A DNA stretch of 64,000 nucleotides, taken from the NCBI RefSeq assembly GCF_963675905.1, contig NZ_OY780936.1:3791946-3855945 (forward strand), in the 5' to 3' direction. Both the position numbers and the translations under genes were made by a program. The DNA is from an uncultured Bacteroides sp. Its GTDB lineage: Bacteria > Bacteroidota > Bacteroidia > Bacteroidales > Bacteroidaceae. Of the stretch, positions 33,199 through 42,574 are shown in pieces. How positions within the stretch are numbered: the first letter of the stretch is position 1; each line of letters starts with the position of its first letter. The notes under the pieces were generated by a model, which saw only the letters and a program-made list of their open reading frames with translations, was not told the DNA's origin and ran no database searches.

Positions 33199-34581
33199 AT
33201 GAAGCTACCTCAACCCTTTATAGAACAAACAAAAGCACTTTTGTGCGAAGAATATGCAAACCTTGAAAGCGCATTACAGGAAGAATCACCAGTGAGCGTT
33301 CGTGTGAATAAAACAAAGCCTTTTTTACACAATGAAACTATGAATGTACCATGGTGTTCCAGCGGTTTTTATTTAGGGGAACGTCTTACTTTTACTTTCG
33401 ATCCATTGTTTCATGCAGGTTGCTATTATGTACAAGAGGCATCTTCTATGTTTGTGGAGCAGATTATTAGAAACTATGTAACCGAACCGGTTGTGGCACT
33501 CGATCTTTGTGCGGCTCCCGGAGGAAAATCTACTCATCTCCGCAGTCTTTTACCGGAAGGGAGTTTTCTTGTTGCTAATGAGGTTATTCGTAATCGATCT
33601 CAAATTTTAGCTGAGAATCTTATAAAATGGGGGCATCCGGATGTTGCTGTTACTAATAACGATCCGGCCGACTTCTCTGATTTAGGTACACTCTTTGATT
33701 TGATTCTTACTGATGTGCCATGTTCAGGCGAAGGAATGTTCCGTAAAGATCCTGGTGCCATTGAAGAGTGGAGCCCTGAAAATGTAACAATCTGCTATCA
33801 ACGCCAACGTCGTATTATTGCAGATATCTGGCCTGCCCTGAAACCGGGAGGTATTCTTATCTACAGTACTTGTACCTATAATCTGATGGAAGATGAAGAG
33901 AATATTGAATGGATAAAGAAAGAATTGGGTGCAGAGTCATTGTTTGTTGATGTTCCTCAGGAATGGGGAATTACGGGAAATCTTGCCGGAACAGATACTT
34001 CCGTTTATCGCTTTCTGCCTCACAAAACCAAGGGAGAAGGCTTTTTCCTTGCAGCCCTGCGCAAGTTAGGAGAAGATGAAACTCAACCTATGCGGACAAA
34101 ATCATCTAAGAAGAACAAAAAAGAAAAACCTTTAGAGATTCCTCAACAAGCGAAATTGTGGCTTCAGCATCCTGAAGATTTTAATATTGAAAGAAGAGGT
34201 GACTTTATTGTAACATGCCGGAAAAGCTATGCAGAATTAATCACTCTTCTGTACCAGCAATTAAGAGTAGTTCATTCCGGTATAATTATTGGTGAAGTTA
34301 AAGGAAAAGACCTCATACCTCACCAATCCTTGGCAATGAGTAATGAATTGAACACCAATGAATTCTCTTCTTGTGAACTGACTTATGAACAGGCTATCTC
34401 TTATTTAAGAAAGGAAGCTATAGTGTTGGATGCAACAGTTCCTAAAGGATATTTGTTATTACAATATAAAAATGTTCCGCTAGGGTTTGTGAAAAATATA
34501 GGTAACCGGGCTAATAATCTATACCCACAGGAATGGAGAATCCGTAGTGGCTATCTGCCTGAAGAAGTTCGCTGTATATAA
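33199..34581 (+). CDS. rsmF: rRNA cytosine-C5-methyltransferase (RsmF/NOL1 family)
   Basis: 460 residues from ATG 33199. SAM-binding domain with LDLCAAPGGKSTHLRSLL, motif IV DVPCSGEGMFRKDP and the catalytic Cys in STCTYNLMEDEENI, the two-cysteine pattern of NOL1/Nop2 (m5C) enzymes. The C-terminal part (about 330-460) resembles the RsmF C-terminal module and its PUA-like extension. It methylates a cytosine in 16S rRNA in known relatives. The exact site cannot be read from sequence. Confidence 0.88.
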   Translation: MKLPQPFIEQTKALLCEEYANLESALQEESPVSVRVNKTKPFLHNETMNVPWCSSGFYLGERLTFTFDPLFHAGCYYVQEASSMFVEQIIRNYVTEPVVALDLCAAPGGKSTHLRSLLPEGSFLVANEVIRNRSQILAENLIKWGHPDVAVTNNDPADFSDLGTLFDLILTDVPCSGEGMFRKDPGAIEEWSPENVTICYQRQRRIIADIWPALKPGGILIYSTCTYNLMEDEENIEWIKKELGAESLFVDVPQEWGITGNLAGTDTSVYRFLPHKTKGEGFFLAALRKLGEDETQPMRTKSSKKNKKEKPLEIPQQAKLWLQHPEDFNIERRGDFIVTCRKSYAELITLLYQQLRVVHSGIIIGEVKGKDLIPHQSLAMSNELNTNEFSSCELTYEQAISYLRKEAIVLDATVPKGYLLLQYKNVPLGFVKNIGNRANNLYPQEWRIRSGYLPEEVRCI

Positions 34582-34658
34582 TCTTATTACAAAGATATAT
34601 TCTTTCACTATTTTCTGTTGATCATAATTTGAGTCATTAACAATATAAATTGCATCTT

Positions 34659-35399
34659 ATGAAAACAATGTCTGGAAAGCGAGTATTCGTTACCGGCGGA
34701 TCACAAGGAATTGGTCGAGGAATTGTGGAGGCTTTTGTTTCAGCAGGAGCAAATGTTGCTTTTTGCGATATCAGCGAACCCGATTCTTCTTTTCTTTCGT
34801 CAGAAAATAGTCTTTTCTATAAAGTTGACGTAACAAACGAGAAAGCACTAACGGAAGTTATTAAACAGCTTTTTGCCAATTGGGGTGATATTGATATCCT
34901 TATAAATAATGTAGGTATCAGTGAGTTTTCTCCTTTGACAGAAACTCCGGTGCAGCAGTTCGACAGAATTATTGCTACTAATCTGCGACCGGTCTTTATT
35001 ACTTCAAGACTGTGGGCTTTGCATCGTTCAGAAATGGAAGCATTACCCCTTTATGGACGTATTATAAATATTGCATCTACCAGATTCATAATGAGTGAGC
35101 CGGGTAGCGAAGGTTATGCAGCATCAAAAGGAGGAATTGTATCGCTGACTCATGCTTTAGCTCTTTCGTTATCAAAAACTCATATTACCGTAAATTGTAT
35201 TAGTCCCGGATGGATTGAGACAAAAGATTACGATTCTCTGACTGTGGCCGATCATGAACAACATCCATCAGGAAGAGTTGGAACTCCTCAAGATATAGCC
35301 AGGGCATGTCTCTTTTTGTGTGATCCGGATAATAACTTTATCAATGGTCAGAATATGGTAATTGATGGGGGGATGACGAAGAAGATGATTTATGTGTAA
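34659..35399 (+). CDS. SDR family oxidoreductase
   Basis: 246 residues from ATG 34659 (MKTMSGKRVFVTGGSQGIGR); the TTG at 34650 is less likely. The Rossmann motif TGGSQGIG, the NNVG segment (ILINNVGIS) and the catalytic YAASKGG are intact, and a C-terminal DGGMTKKM ends the fold as in NAD(P)-dependent FabG-like enzymes. Substrate unknown. It is separated from the methyltransferase by 77 bp and may be transcribed with it. Confidence 0.87.
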   Translation: MKTMSGKRVFVTGGSQGIGRGIVEAFVSAGANVAFCDISEPDSSFLSSENSLFYKVDVTNEKALTEVIKQLFANWGDIDILINNVGISEFSPLTETPVQQFDRIIATNLRPVFITSRLWALHRSEMEALPLYGRIINIASTRFIMSEPGSEGYAASKGGIVSLTHALALSLSKTHITVNCISPGWIETKDYDSLTVADHEQHPSGRVGTPQDIARACLFLCDPDNNFINGQNMVIDGGMTKKMIYV

Positions 35400-35438
35400 T
35401 TGGATCTCTAAATCCTTCTCATGAAATAAAAAAATATA

Positions 35439-35538
35439 TTTTCATCCCTCATCTATCACTTTTTGAGTTTAATTATCTAAAAATAAGACTGCTGTAAAGG
35501 TGAGGGATGAAAAATAACCATCACTTATCCATCACTTT
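35439..35538. repeat. Inverted and direct repeats after SDR gene
   Basis: TTTTCATCCCTCA (35439-35451) and TGAGGGATGAAAA (35501-35513) are perfect 13-bp inverted arms 49 bp apart. CCATCACTTATCCATCACTTTT-like direct repeats follow, also echoed by CTATCACTTTT just after the first arm. The unit may be a small intergenic mobile repeat; an 88-codon frame here shows no protein signal. Confidence 0.45.
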
Positions 35539-35612
35539 TGCTGTGATCTCTCACCAATTCGCTTCTTATATTCTTGAATTGGAAATCCATAAACTGAGTT
35601 TCGCAAAAAAGG

Positions 35613-35651
35613 CAAGCTCCCGCCTGCTTTCAAAAAGCAGGCGGGAGCTTG
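35613..35651 (-). terminator. GC-rich 17-bp terminator hairpin
   Basis: CAAGCTCCCGCCTGCTT (35613-35629) and AAGCAGGCGGGAGCTTG (35635-35651) are perfect arms with a 5-nt loop. On the minus strand a T-run follows, so it probably ends the yjbQ transcript. Its GC content is far above that of its surroundings. Confidence 0.65.
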
Positions 35652-35654
35652 AAT

Positions 35655-35745
35655 ATTATTCACCAATGATTTTTAATCATTGCCCAATAAATAAAATCCA
35701 TTCACCAATGATTTTCCAGGCATTCACCAATTATCCCATAACAGT
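35655..35745. repeat. TTCACCAATGATTTT repeats
   Basis: Three units beginning TTCACCAAT (near 35660, 35701 and 35724) with GCCCAATAAATAAAAT between. They resemble the elements at 21222-21290. The last unit overlaps the 3' end of the yjbQ gene. Confidence 0.5.
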
Positions 35746-36141
35746 GGCAACAACCCTTCTTTCTCCACCATAATTCCGGAATTCACAAAGATAAATGCCT
35801 TGCCATGTTCCCAGGTTTAACCGACCGTTGGTGATAGGAATTGTAATGCTTGAACCAACTATTGTTGACTTAGTATGAGCAGGCATATCGTCATCGCCTT
35901 CAAGAACGTGTTCATAATAAGGTTCGCGTTCTTTAACCAGGCGATTGAATGTGGATTCCAAATCTGTTCGCACATCAGGATCTGCATTTTCATTAATGCT
36001 CAAAGCAGCAGAAGTGTGCTTGATAAACAAATGAAGCAGTCCAGTTTTTGGCAGTTCAGGCAGATTTTTTATGATCTCCTGAGTAACCAGATGAAAACCT
36101 CTTTGCCTGGCTTTAAGTGAAAATTCAGTCTGAGCAACCAT
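35731..36141 (-). CDS. YjbQ family protein (UPF0047)
   Basis: 136 residues, the family length. The conserved LLHLFIKHTSAALSINENADPDVRTDLE carries the signature His-Thr-Ser-Ala and acidic pair, and LGTWQGIYLCEFRNYGGERRV is the second conserved block. Some members can replace thiamine phosphate synthase weakly, so the true substrate is uncertain. No thiamine genes are nearby. Confidence 0.9.
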   Translation of the reverse strand: MVAQTEFSLKARQRGFHLVTQEIIKNLPELPKTGLLHLFIKHTSAALSINENADPDVRTDLESTFNRLVKEREPYYEHVLEGDDDMPAHTKSTIVGSSITIPITNGRLNLGTWQGIYLCEFRNYGGERRVVATVMG

Positions 36142-36192
36142 ATTTCTTTATATTTGGTTAATCAATATCAATCCAATCTTTTATTCTGGATA

Positions 36193-37830
36193 TTATTTGT
36201 TTCGTTCCAATTCATTCAATGAATCCATTTTCTTCTTTTCAAGGAATTCATAAATACCACATAAATGTTCTGTTACCTTCTTATTGCCGAATTCATAAAC
36301 CTTAGTTACCAGTCCGTCAAGGAAATCACGGTCGTGTGATACCACGATAAGTGTTCCATCGAAATCCTTCAAAGCAGCTTTCAGAATATCTTTTGTCTTC
36401 AGGTCGAGGTGATTGGTTGGCTCATCGAGAATAAGCAAATTAACCGGTTCAAGCAATAACTTGATCATAGCTAAACGAGTACGCTCACCACCCGATAATA
36501 CTTTTACTTTTTTGGTAGATTCCTCACCACCAAACATAAATGCTCCGAGCAAGTCGCGTATTTTATTTCGGATATCTCCTACAGCCACATCGTCAATGGT
36601 TTGGAAAACGGTTAGATTCTCATCCAACAACGATGCCTGGTTCTGTGCGAAATAACCAATCTGTACATTGTGTCCTAAAGTCAGCGTTCCGGTATGCTCA
36701 ATCTCCTTCATGATACACTTCACTAAAGTAGATTTACCTTCGCCATTCTTCCCAACAAAAGCTACTTTATCGCCACGTTCTATAGTCAGATTGGCATTGC
36801 TGAATATAAGTTTTTCACCATAAGTCTTGCCCACACCGTCCATGGTTACAGGGTAATTACCAGAACGTGGAGAAGGAGGAAACTTTAAACGTAGAGCGGA
36901 AGAATCTTCCTCGTCTACTTCAAGTATCTCAAGCTTTTCCAGCATCTTTACCCTACTTTGTACCTGGTTGGTTTTTGAATAAGTACCTTTGAAACGTTCT
37001 ATGAATTCCTGATTTTCAGCAATCATTTTCTGCTGATCTTCAAAGGCTTTTTGCTGTTGCTCGCGTCTTTCAGCACGAAGCTGTAAGTATTTGGAGTAAT
37101 TAACTTTGTAGTCGTAGATACGTCCCATGGTTACTTCAATGGTACGTGTGGTAATGTTATCCACAAATTTACGGTCGTGGCTGATAAGGATAACAGCTTT
37201 GGCACTGTTAATAAGGAAATCTTCCAGCCACTGAATAGATTCAATATCGAGGTGATTAGTAGGCTCATCCAATAAAAGAACATCGGGATTTTGCAATAAG
37301 AGCTTGGCAAGTTCAATACGCATACGCCATCCACCGCTGAAATCGCTTGTCTGTCGGTTGAAATCTTCACGCATGAAACCTAGTCCTAAAAGTGCTTTTT
37401 CCACATCCGCTTCATAATTGGTGGCGTCAATGGCATAGAATTTCTCGCTTAAAGCAGAAACGTTTTCAATAAGCTCCATGTAGCTGTCACTTTCGTAGTC
37501 GGTTCTTGTTTCAAGTTCCTTGTTCAGCTTTTCAATTTCAGCTTCCATTTCATGAAGGTGAGAAAAAGCCTGCGCTGTCTCTTCAAAAACAGTTCGTCCG
37601 TCCTCCGTCATCAAGTGCTGAGGCAGATAAGCAATCACGCTATCTTTCGGAGCTGAAATTTTTCCTCGGCTGGGTTGACGTGCACCGGCAAGAATCTTTA
37701 ATAAAGTACTCTTTCCTGCACCATTCTTACCCATCAAGGCAATACGGTCTTTTTCATTAATCACAAAAGAAACGTCACTGAAAAGGGTGGTTCCCCCGAA
37801 CTCTACTGTTAATCCGTCTACTGAAATCAT
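36193..37830 (-). CDS. ABC-F family ATPase
   Basis: 545 residues with two nucleotide-binding domains and no membrane segments. Walker A GKNGAGKSTLL and GKNGEGKSTLV; signatures DFSGGWRMR and LSGGERTR; Walker B VLLLDEPTNHLD and LLILDEPTNHLD; a charged linker (RAERREQQQKAFEDQQKMI) between them. ABC-F proteins act on ribosomes (translation factors or antibiotic protection). The sequence looks like a housekeeping type (Uup/EttA-like) rather than a resistance type, but this is not decisive. Promoter -7 CAAAGGTA at 37854-37861. Confidence 0.9.
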   Translation of the reverse strand: MISVDGLTVEFGGTTLFSDVSFVINEKDRIALMGKNGAGKSTLLKILAGARQPSRGKISAPKDSVIAYLPQHLMTEDGRTVFEETAQAFSHLHEMEAEIEKLNKELETRTDYESDSYMELIENVSALSEKFYAIDATNYEADVEKALLGLGFMREDFNRQTSDFSGGWRMRIELAKLLLQNPDVLLLDEPTNHLDIESIQWLEDFLINSAKAVILISHDRKFVDNITTRTIEVTMGRIYDYKVNYSKYLQLRAERREQQQKAFEDQQKMIAENQEFIERFKGTYSKTNQVQSRVKMLEKLEILEVDEEDSSALRLKFPPSPRSGNYPVTMDGVGKTYGEKLIFSNANLTIERGDKVAFVGKNGEGKSTLVKCIMKEIEHTGTLTLGHNVQIGYFAQNQASLLDENLTVFQTIDDVAVGDIRNKIRDLLGAFMFGGEESTKKVKVLSGGERTRLAMIKLLLEPVNLLILDEPTNHLDLKTKDILKAALKDFDGTLIVVSHDRDFLDGLVTKVYEFGNKKVTEHLCGIYEFLEKKKMDSLNELERNK

Positions 37831-37841
37831 TCTTATTTTTG

Positions 37842-39923
37842 CTAATTAGGGCGCAAAGGTAGTGAATTTTTGTCTTTCAGAAAATTGTAAATAGCATATT
37901 GTGACCTAATTGGTGGTTCTGATGGGTTATATTTAAATTTGTTTTGCAGGTCGGCATCCACAAAACAGGCTTTTTGGTTATCTTTTAACTGAATATTCAG
38001 AATATCAATGACATCTCTTTTTAAATTTTTATCCAGAATCGGAGTAACTGCTTCTATTCTGTGGTAGAGATTTCGCTTCATCCAGTCGGGAGAACCAATA
38101 AACACCTTTGGATCTCCTCCGTTATGGAAGTACCATACCCGGGCATGTTCAAGGAAACTATCCACGATTCGGGTTATGCGAATGTTTTTGCTGTATGGTT
38201 GACCGGGAATGAGACAGCAAATTCCGCGTATTATGAGTTCTATTTCCACACCATGTTCCGATGCACGGTAAAGTTCATCAATCATAATCTGATCTTGTAA
38301 GGCATTCATCTTAAGAATTATTTTGCCTCCTCTGCCTTGCTCAGCCAATTCTATTTCATGGTTTATTAGTTTAGTGAGCTCCTGAATAAGGTTAAACCGC
38401 GCAACCAAAAGCTGCTTAAATTGTGGATGTTCCACCTTTTTTTCCAGAATAAGAAATAAAGTATGCAAGTCTTCCACAATCTCATTATTAGATGTAAAAA
38501 TGCCGATATCAGAATAAACCTTTGCTGTTTTTTCATTAAAGTTACCGGTGCTTACATAAGCATAACTAGGTACATTCTCTTGTTTATCACTATGTCTCAG
38601 CACCAGCGCCACCTTGGCGTGTACCTTTAATCCCGGAATGCTATAGATAATATTAATACCTGCATTTTGCATCATTTCAGCTGTTTCCAGATTATTCTCT
38701 TCATCAAAACGAGCTTTCAGTTCCACAAATACAGTTACCTTTTTGCCGTTCTGGGCAGCACTGATTAATGTGTTTATCACTGCAGAGTTCTCGGCTACTC
38801 TATATTGAGTAACCATTATTTCTTTAGTCAGAGGATCATGTGTAGCCTCATAAAGAAAATGGATAAAATGCTCAAAAGAGTGATATGGAAAATTAACCAG
38901 CAGATCTTTCTTTTTCACGTACTGAAAGATGGAAGAATGCCTGTTCAGACAATTAAGTCTCATTGGTTGAGGCTTCTCATTTATTTGTAAGAGCTTGTTG
39001 GGATTGGGTAGCTTAATTAAATCCTCAAGATTTAAATGGCTATCTCCTAAAACCAATTCGTTTCTGTTTATATGGAAGGCATCTATCAGAAATTCAAGAA
39101 AGTCATCAGGCATAGAGCGATCGTAAACAAAACGGCATACTGCTCCAATTTTACGCTTCTTCACCTTCTTTTTTACTTGCTCCACAATGCTTCCGCTTAT
39201 AGTATCGTCAATAAGAATATCAGCGTCTCGGGATATCTTGACACAGTAACAGTTGTCTACTTCATATCCTGGGAAAATACTTCCTATATTGGCTTTGATA
39301 ATATCTTCGATATACATAATGTAATAGTTTCCATCATGCTGAGGCAGTTCAATAAAGCGGGAAACCTTACTATAAGGCATTTTAAGAACAAAGTATTGCT
39401 CGCGTAAAGGATCATCAATTGCGCAGTTCTTTTTATATAAACGCACAGCAAGATATAATCTGTTATCCCTCAGGAATGAAACAATCTCACCTTTGGATAT
39501 AAGAACCGGTTGCAAAAATGGAAAAACTTCTTCGTTAAAGAAGTTGCTGATAAACTCTTGGTGGAAAGGTTCCACATCTTTACTTTGATAGAAGATAACA
39601 TTGTTCCTTCGTAGCTCGGGAAGTATTTTTTGTTCATAAATACGTACCCTTTCTTCTAGCTGCTTATTCACTTCTATGTTTATATCTTCTAATATTTGCT
39701 GAGAAACCTGTATAGATTCTTCATCGGTCCTGGCTCCTGAAACATTCGCTTTATGGTCTGCCACACGTATTTTATAGAACTCTTCCAGGTTAGAAGAATA
39801 AATAGCAATGAAATTAATACGTTCATAGAGTGGAAGCTTGTCATCATTAGCCTCCAGCAGCACACGATAATTAAACGATAGCCAACTAATATCGCGTTTA
39901 AAGTATTGATAAGAATGTTCCAT
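37842..39923 (-). CDS. ppk1: Polyphosphate kinase 1
   Basis: 693 residues from the ATG at 39923 (MEHSYQYFKRDISWLSFNYRVLLEAND). A longer frame exists to 40085 but would overlap the divergent gene and is not family-like. PPK1 N-domain and middle domain (SNLEEFYKIRVADHK), two C-terminal phospholipase-D-like halves; the autophosphorylated His region HAKVALV and the Arg/His block NGKKVTVFVELKARFDEENN are present. It makes polyphosphate from ATP. Only 53 bp separate it from the divergent phosphodiesterase gene. Confidence 0.95.
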   Translation of the reverse strand: MEHSYQYFKRDISWLSFNYRVLLEANDDKLPLYERINFIAIYSSNLEEFYKIRVADHKANVSGARTDEESIQVSQQILEDINIEVNKQLEERVRIYEQKILPELRRNNVIFYQSKDVEPFHQEFISNFFNEEVFPFLQPVLISKGEIVSFLRDNRLYLAVRLYKKNCAIDDPLREQYFVLKMPYSKVSRFIELPQHDGNYYIMYIEDIIKANIGSIFPGYEVDNCYCVKISRDADILIDDTISGSIVEQVKKKVKKRKIGAVCRFVYDRSMPDDFLEFLIDAFHINRNELVLGDSHLNLEDLIKLPNPNKLLQINEKPQPMRLNCLNRHSSIFQYVKKKDLLVNFPYHSFEHFIHFLYEATHDPLTKEIMVTQYRVAENSAVINTLISAAQNGKKVTVFVELKARFDEENNLETAEMMQNAGINIIYSIPGLKVHAKVALVLRHSDKQENVPSYAYVSTGNFNEKTAKVYSDIGIFTSNNEIVEDLHTLFLILEKKVEHPQFKQLLVARFNLIQELTKLINHEIELAEQGRGGKIILKMNALQDQIMIDELYRASEHGVEIELIIRGICCLIPGQPYSKNIRITRIVDSFLEHARVWYFHNGGDPKVFIGSPDWMKRNLYHRIEAVTPILDKNLKRDVIDILNIQLKDNQKACFVDADLQNKFKYNPSEPPIRSQYAIYNFLKDKNSLPLRPN

Positions 39924-39948
39924 AGCAGCGATTTTGCCGTAAATATAG

Positions 39949-39956
39949 TATATTTG
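39949..39956 (+). promoter_or_regulatory. Promoter -7 of YfcE-type gene
   Basis: TATATTTG, 20 bp before ATG 39977, between the divergent ppk1 and phosphodiesterase genes. Confidence 0.5.
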
Positions 39957-39976
39957 CAAACATAAATAGCAAAAAA

Positions 39977-40468
39977 ATGGTAAGAATTGGTTTATTGTCA
40001 GACACTCACGGTTACTGGGATGAAAAATACCTGAAATATTTTGAGAATTGTGATGAAATTTGGCATGTAGGAGATATAGGATCAATGGAAGTTGCAGAGA
40101 AACTGGCAGCTTTTCGCCCCTTAAGGGCTGTGTATGGGAACATTGACGGACAGGATATTCGCAAGACTTATCCGCAGATAAACCGTTTTACTATTGAAGG
40201 CGCCGAAGTTTTAATGAAGCACATTGGTGGTTATCCCGGGAATTACGATCCTTCTATTCGTGGAAGTATTTTGGTTCGTCCTCCAAAAATATTTATCAGC
40301 GGGCATTCACATATATTGAAAGTAAAGTATGACAAAACTCTTGGCATGCTTCACATTAATCCGGGTGCAGCCGGTATCTATGGTTTTCACAAAGTACGTA
40401 CCATGGTTCGGTTTGTTATAGATAATGGGGAGTTTAAAGATCTGGAAGTAATTGAACTGGCAGGATAA
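39977..40468 (+). CDS. YfcE-type metallophosphoesterase
   Basis: 163 residues. The metal-binding boxes of small calcineurin-like enzymes are visible: IGLLSDTHGY (DxH), HVGDIGS (GD), VYGNIDGQ (GN), and GHSHILKV (GHxH) near residue 114. It probably hydrolyses a phosphodiester or phosphate ester in the cytosol; the substrate is unknown. It is followed by the rfb operon 90 bp downstream. Confidence 0.88.
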   Translation: MVRIGLLSDTHGYWDEKYLKYFENCDEIWHVGDIGSMEVAEKLAAFRPLRAVYGNIDGQDIRKTYPQINRFTIEGAEVLMKHIGGYPGNYDPSIRGSILVRPPKIFISGHSHILKVKYDKTLGMLHINPGAAGIYGFHKVRTMVRFVIDNGEFKDLEVIELAG

Positions 40469-40558
40469 TCTGTACGTAGAAATGTTATCTTCTGTTTTTT
40501 ATTTTGCTATGTCAAAAAACTTTCCGTAATTTGCGTTTTGTAACAAAAAGAACAATCT

Positions 40559-41428
40559 ATGAAAGGAATAATTCTTGCCGGAGGAAGTGCAACTCGTCTT
40601 TATCCGCTTTCCAAAGCCATATCAAAACAAATCATGCCTGTGTATGATAAGCCGATGATTTATTACCCGTTGTCTACATTGATGCTGGCTGGAATTCGTG
40701 AAGTTTTGGTTATTTCTACTCCTCGTGATCTTCCTATGTTTAGAGACTTGCTGGGAACAGGTGAAGAGCTTGGCATGAAATTTGAATATAAAATTCAGGA
40801 AAAACCAAACGGACTGGCACAAGCTTTTGTTTTGGGAGCAGAATTCCTGAATGGCGAACCGGGATGTTTGATTCTGGGTGATAATATGTTCTACGGACAA
40901 GGATTCTCATCGATGCTTCATCGTGCGGCTAGCATTAATAAAGGTGCATGCATCTTTGGTTATTATGTAAAAGATCCTCGTGCTTATGGAGTGGCCGAGT
41001 TTGATGAAACCGGAAAAGTTATCTCTCTGGAAGAGAAACCGGAAAACCCAAAGAGCAATTATGCGGTTCCCGGTCTTTATTTTTACGACTCAACCGTAAC
41101 AGAGAAAGCTGCTGGTCTGCAACCTTCTGCCCGTGGTGAATATGAAATTACTGATTTGAATAAATTGTATCTGGAAGAAGGCTCTTTAAAGGTAGAGCTT
41201 TTTGGTCGTGGATTTGCTTGGCTTGATACAGGAAACTGCGACAGCTTACTCGAAGCGTCAAACTTTGTGGCAACCATTCAGAACCGTCAGGGATTTTATG
41301 TGAGCTGCATTGAAGAAATTGCATGGCGTAATGGCTGGATTTCAACTGAGCAGTTGAATAAGCTTGGACAGCAATTATCAAAAACTGAGTATGGTAAATA
41401 CCTCATTGAATTAGCAAAAACAAAATAA
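40559..41428 (+). CDS. rfbA: Glucose-1-phosphate thymidylyltransferase
   Basis: 289 residues, the usual length. N-terminal signature [48 protein letters not shown] and the active-site EKPENPKS block. It makes dTDP-glucose from dTTP and glucose-1-phosphate, the first step in dTDP-sugar synthesis for surface glycans. It heads a four-gene set with tight spacing (6 bp to rfbB, then overlaps). Confidence 0.97.
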   Translation: MKGIILAGGSATRLYPLSKAISKQIMPVYDKPMIYYPLSTLMLAGIREVLVISTPRDLPMFRDLLGTGEELGMKFEYKIQEKPNGLAQAFVLGAEFLNGEPGCLILGDNMFYGQGFSSMLHRAASINKGACIFGYYVKDPRAYGVAEFDETGKVISLEEKPENPKSNYAVPGLYFYDSTVTEKAAGLQPSARGEYEITDLNKLYLEEGSLKVELFGRGFAWLDTGNCDSLLEASNFVATIQNRQGFYVSCIEEIAWRNGWISTEQLNKLGQQLSKTEYGKYLIELAKTK

Positions 41429-41434
41429 TTATAT

Positions 41435-42574
41435 ATGAAAACTTATTTGGTGACAGGGGCTGCAGGATTTATCGGGGCTAACTATCTGAAATATATTCTT
41501 GCCAAACATAATGATATTAAAGTTGTAGTGCTCGACTTGCTCACTTATGCAGGTAACCTGGGTACTATTGCCGGAGATATAGATAACACTCGTTGCGAAT
41601 TTGTAAAGGGTGATATTTGTGACCGCGAGCTTGCTGATAAACTATTTGCTCAATATCAGTTCGACTATGTGGTAAACTTTGCTGCAGAAAGTCACGTGGA
41701 CAGAAGTATTGAAAACCCTCAGTTATTCCTGATGACTAATATCCTTGGAACACAGAATCTTCTGGATGCAGCTCGCCGTTGCTGGGTGACTGGTAAAGAC
41801 GAACAAGGTTATCCAACATGGAGAGAAGGAGTACGTTTCCATCAGGTTTCTACGGATGAAGTTTATGGTAGTCTTGGAGCTGAAGGATATTTCCATGAAA
41901 CAACTCCTCTTTGTCCTCATAGCCCTTACAGCGCTTCAAAAACTAGTGCCGATATGTTTGTAATGGCTTACTTCGATACTTATAAAATGCCGGTAAGTAT
42001 TACCCGTTGTTCAAATAACTATGGTCCTTTCCATTTCCCCGAAAAACTAATTCCACTTATTATAAAGAATATTCTCGAAGGAAAGAATCTTCCTGTTTAC
42101 GGAGATGGCAAGAATGTACGCGACTGGTTGTACGTGGAAGACCATTGCAAAGCAATCGATTTGGTTGTTCGCAAAGGTAGAGTGGGAGAGGTTTATAATG
42201 TAGGCGGACACAATGAAAAGCAAAATATTGAAATTGTAAAGCTGACTATTGCTACTATTCACCAGATGATGAAAGAGAATGTGGCTTATCGCGAGGTGCT
42301 TAAGAAAAAGGAATATAACGAAAAAGGTGAACTCTCTATCGATTGGATTAATGAATCACTGATTACATTTGTGAAAGACCGCCTTGGTCATGATCAGCGA
42401 TATGCCATTGACCCTACTAAGATAACCAATGAACTTGGCTGGTATCCCGAGACTAAGTTCGAGGTTGGAATTGTGAAAACAATAAAGTGGTATCTGGAGA
42501 ATCAAGGCTGGGTAGAAGAAGTTACCAGCGGAGATTATCAAAAGTACTACGAAAAAATGTACGGAAACAAATGA
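41435..42574 (+). CDS. rfbB: dTDP-glucose 4,6-dehydratase
   Basis: 379 residues. NAD-binding TGAAGFIGANYLKYI, catalytic STDEVYGSLG and YSASKTSADMFVMAY (Y-x-x-x-K), and ITRCSNNYGPFHFPEKLIP. It converts dTDP-glucose to dTDP-4-keto-6-deoxyglucose. Overlaps the next start by 4 bp (ATGA at 42571). Confidence 0.96.
   Translation: MKTYLVTGAAGFIGANYLKYILAKHNDIKVVVLDLLTYAGNLGTIAGDIDNTRCEFVKGDICDRELADKLFAQYQFDYVVNFAAESHVDRSIENPQLFLMTNILGTQNLLDAARRCWVTGKDEQGYPTWREGVRFHQVSTDEVYGSLGAEGYFHETTPLCPHSPYSASKTSADMFVMAYFDTYKMPVSITRCSNNYGPFHFPEKLIPLIIKNILEGKNLPVYGDGKNVRDWLYVEDHCKAIDLVVRKGRVGEVYNVGGHNEKQNIEIVKLTIATIHQMMKENVAYREVLKKKEYNEKGELSIDWINESLITFVKDRLGHDQRYAIDPTKITNELGWYPETKFEVGIVKTIKWYLENQGWVEEVTSGDYQKYYEKMYGNK

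Noticed and set aside
35507-35773. 88-codon frame MKNNHHLSITFAVIS... on the plus strand
   Set aside because: It is made up of the intergenic repeats and the hairpin at 35613-35651 and overlaps the yjbQ gene end; no protein-like pattern.
39924-40085. 54-codon N-terminal extension of ppk1
   Set aside because: It overlaps the divergent phosphodiesterase gene and its promoter, and has no family similarity.
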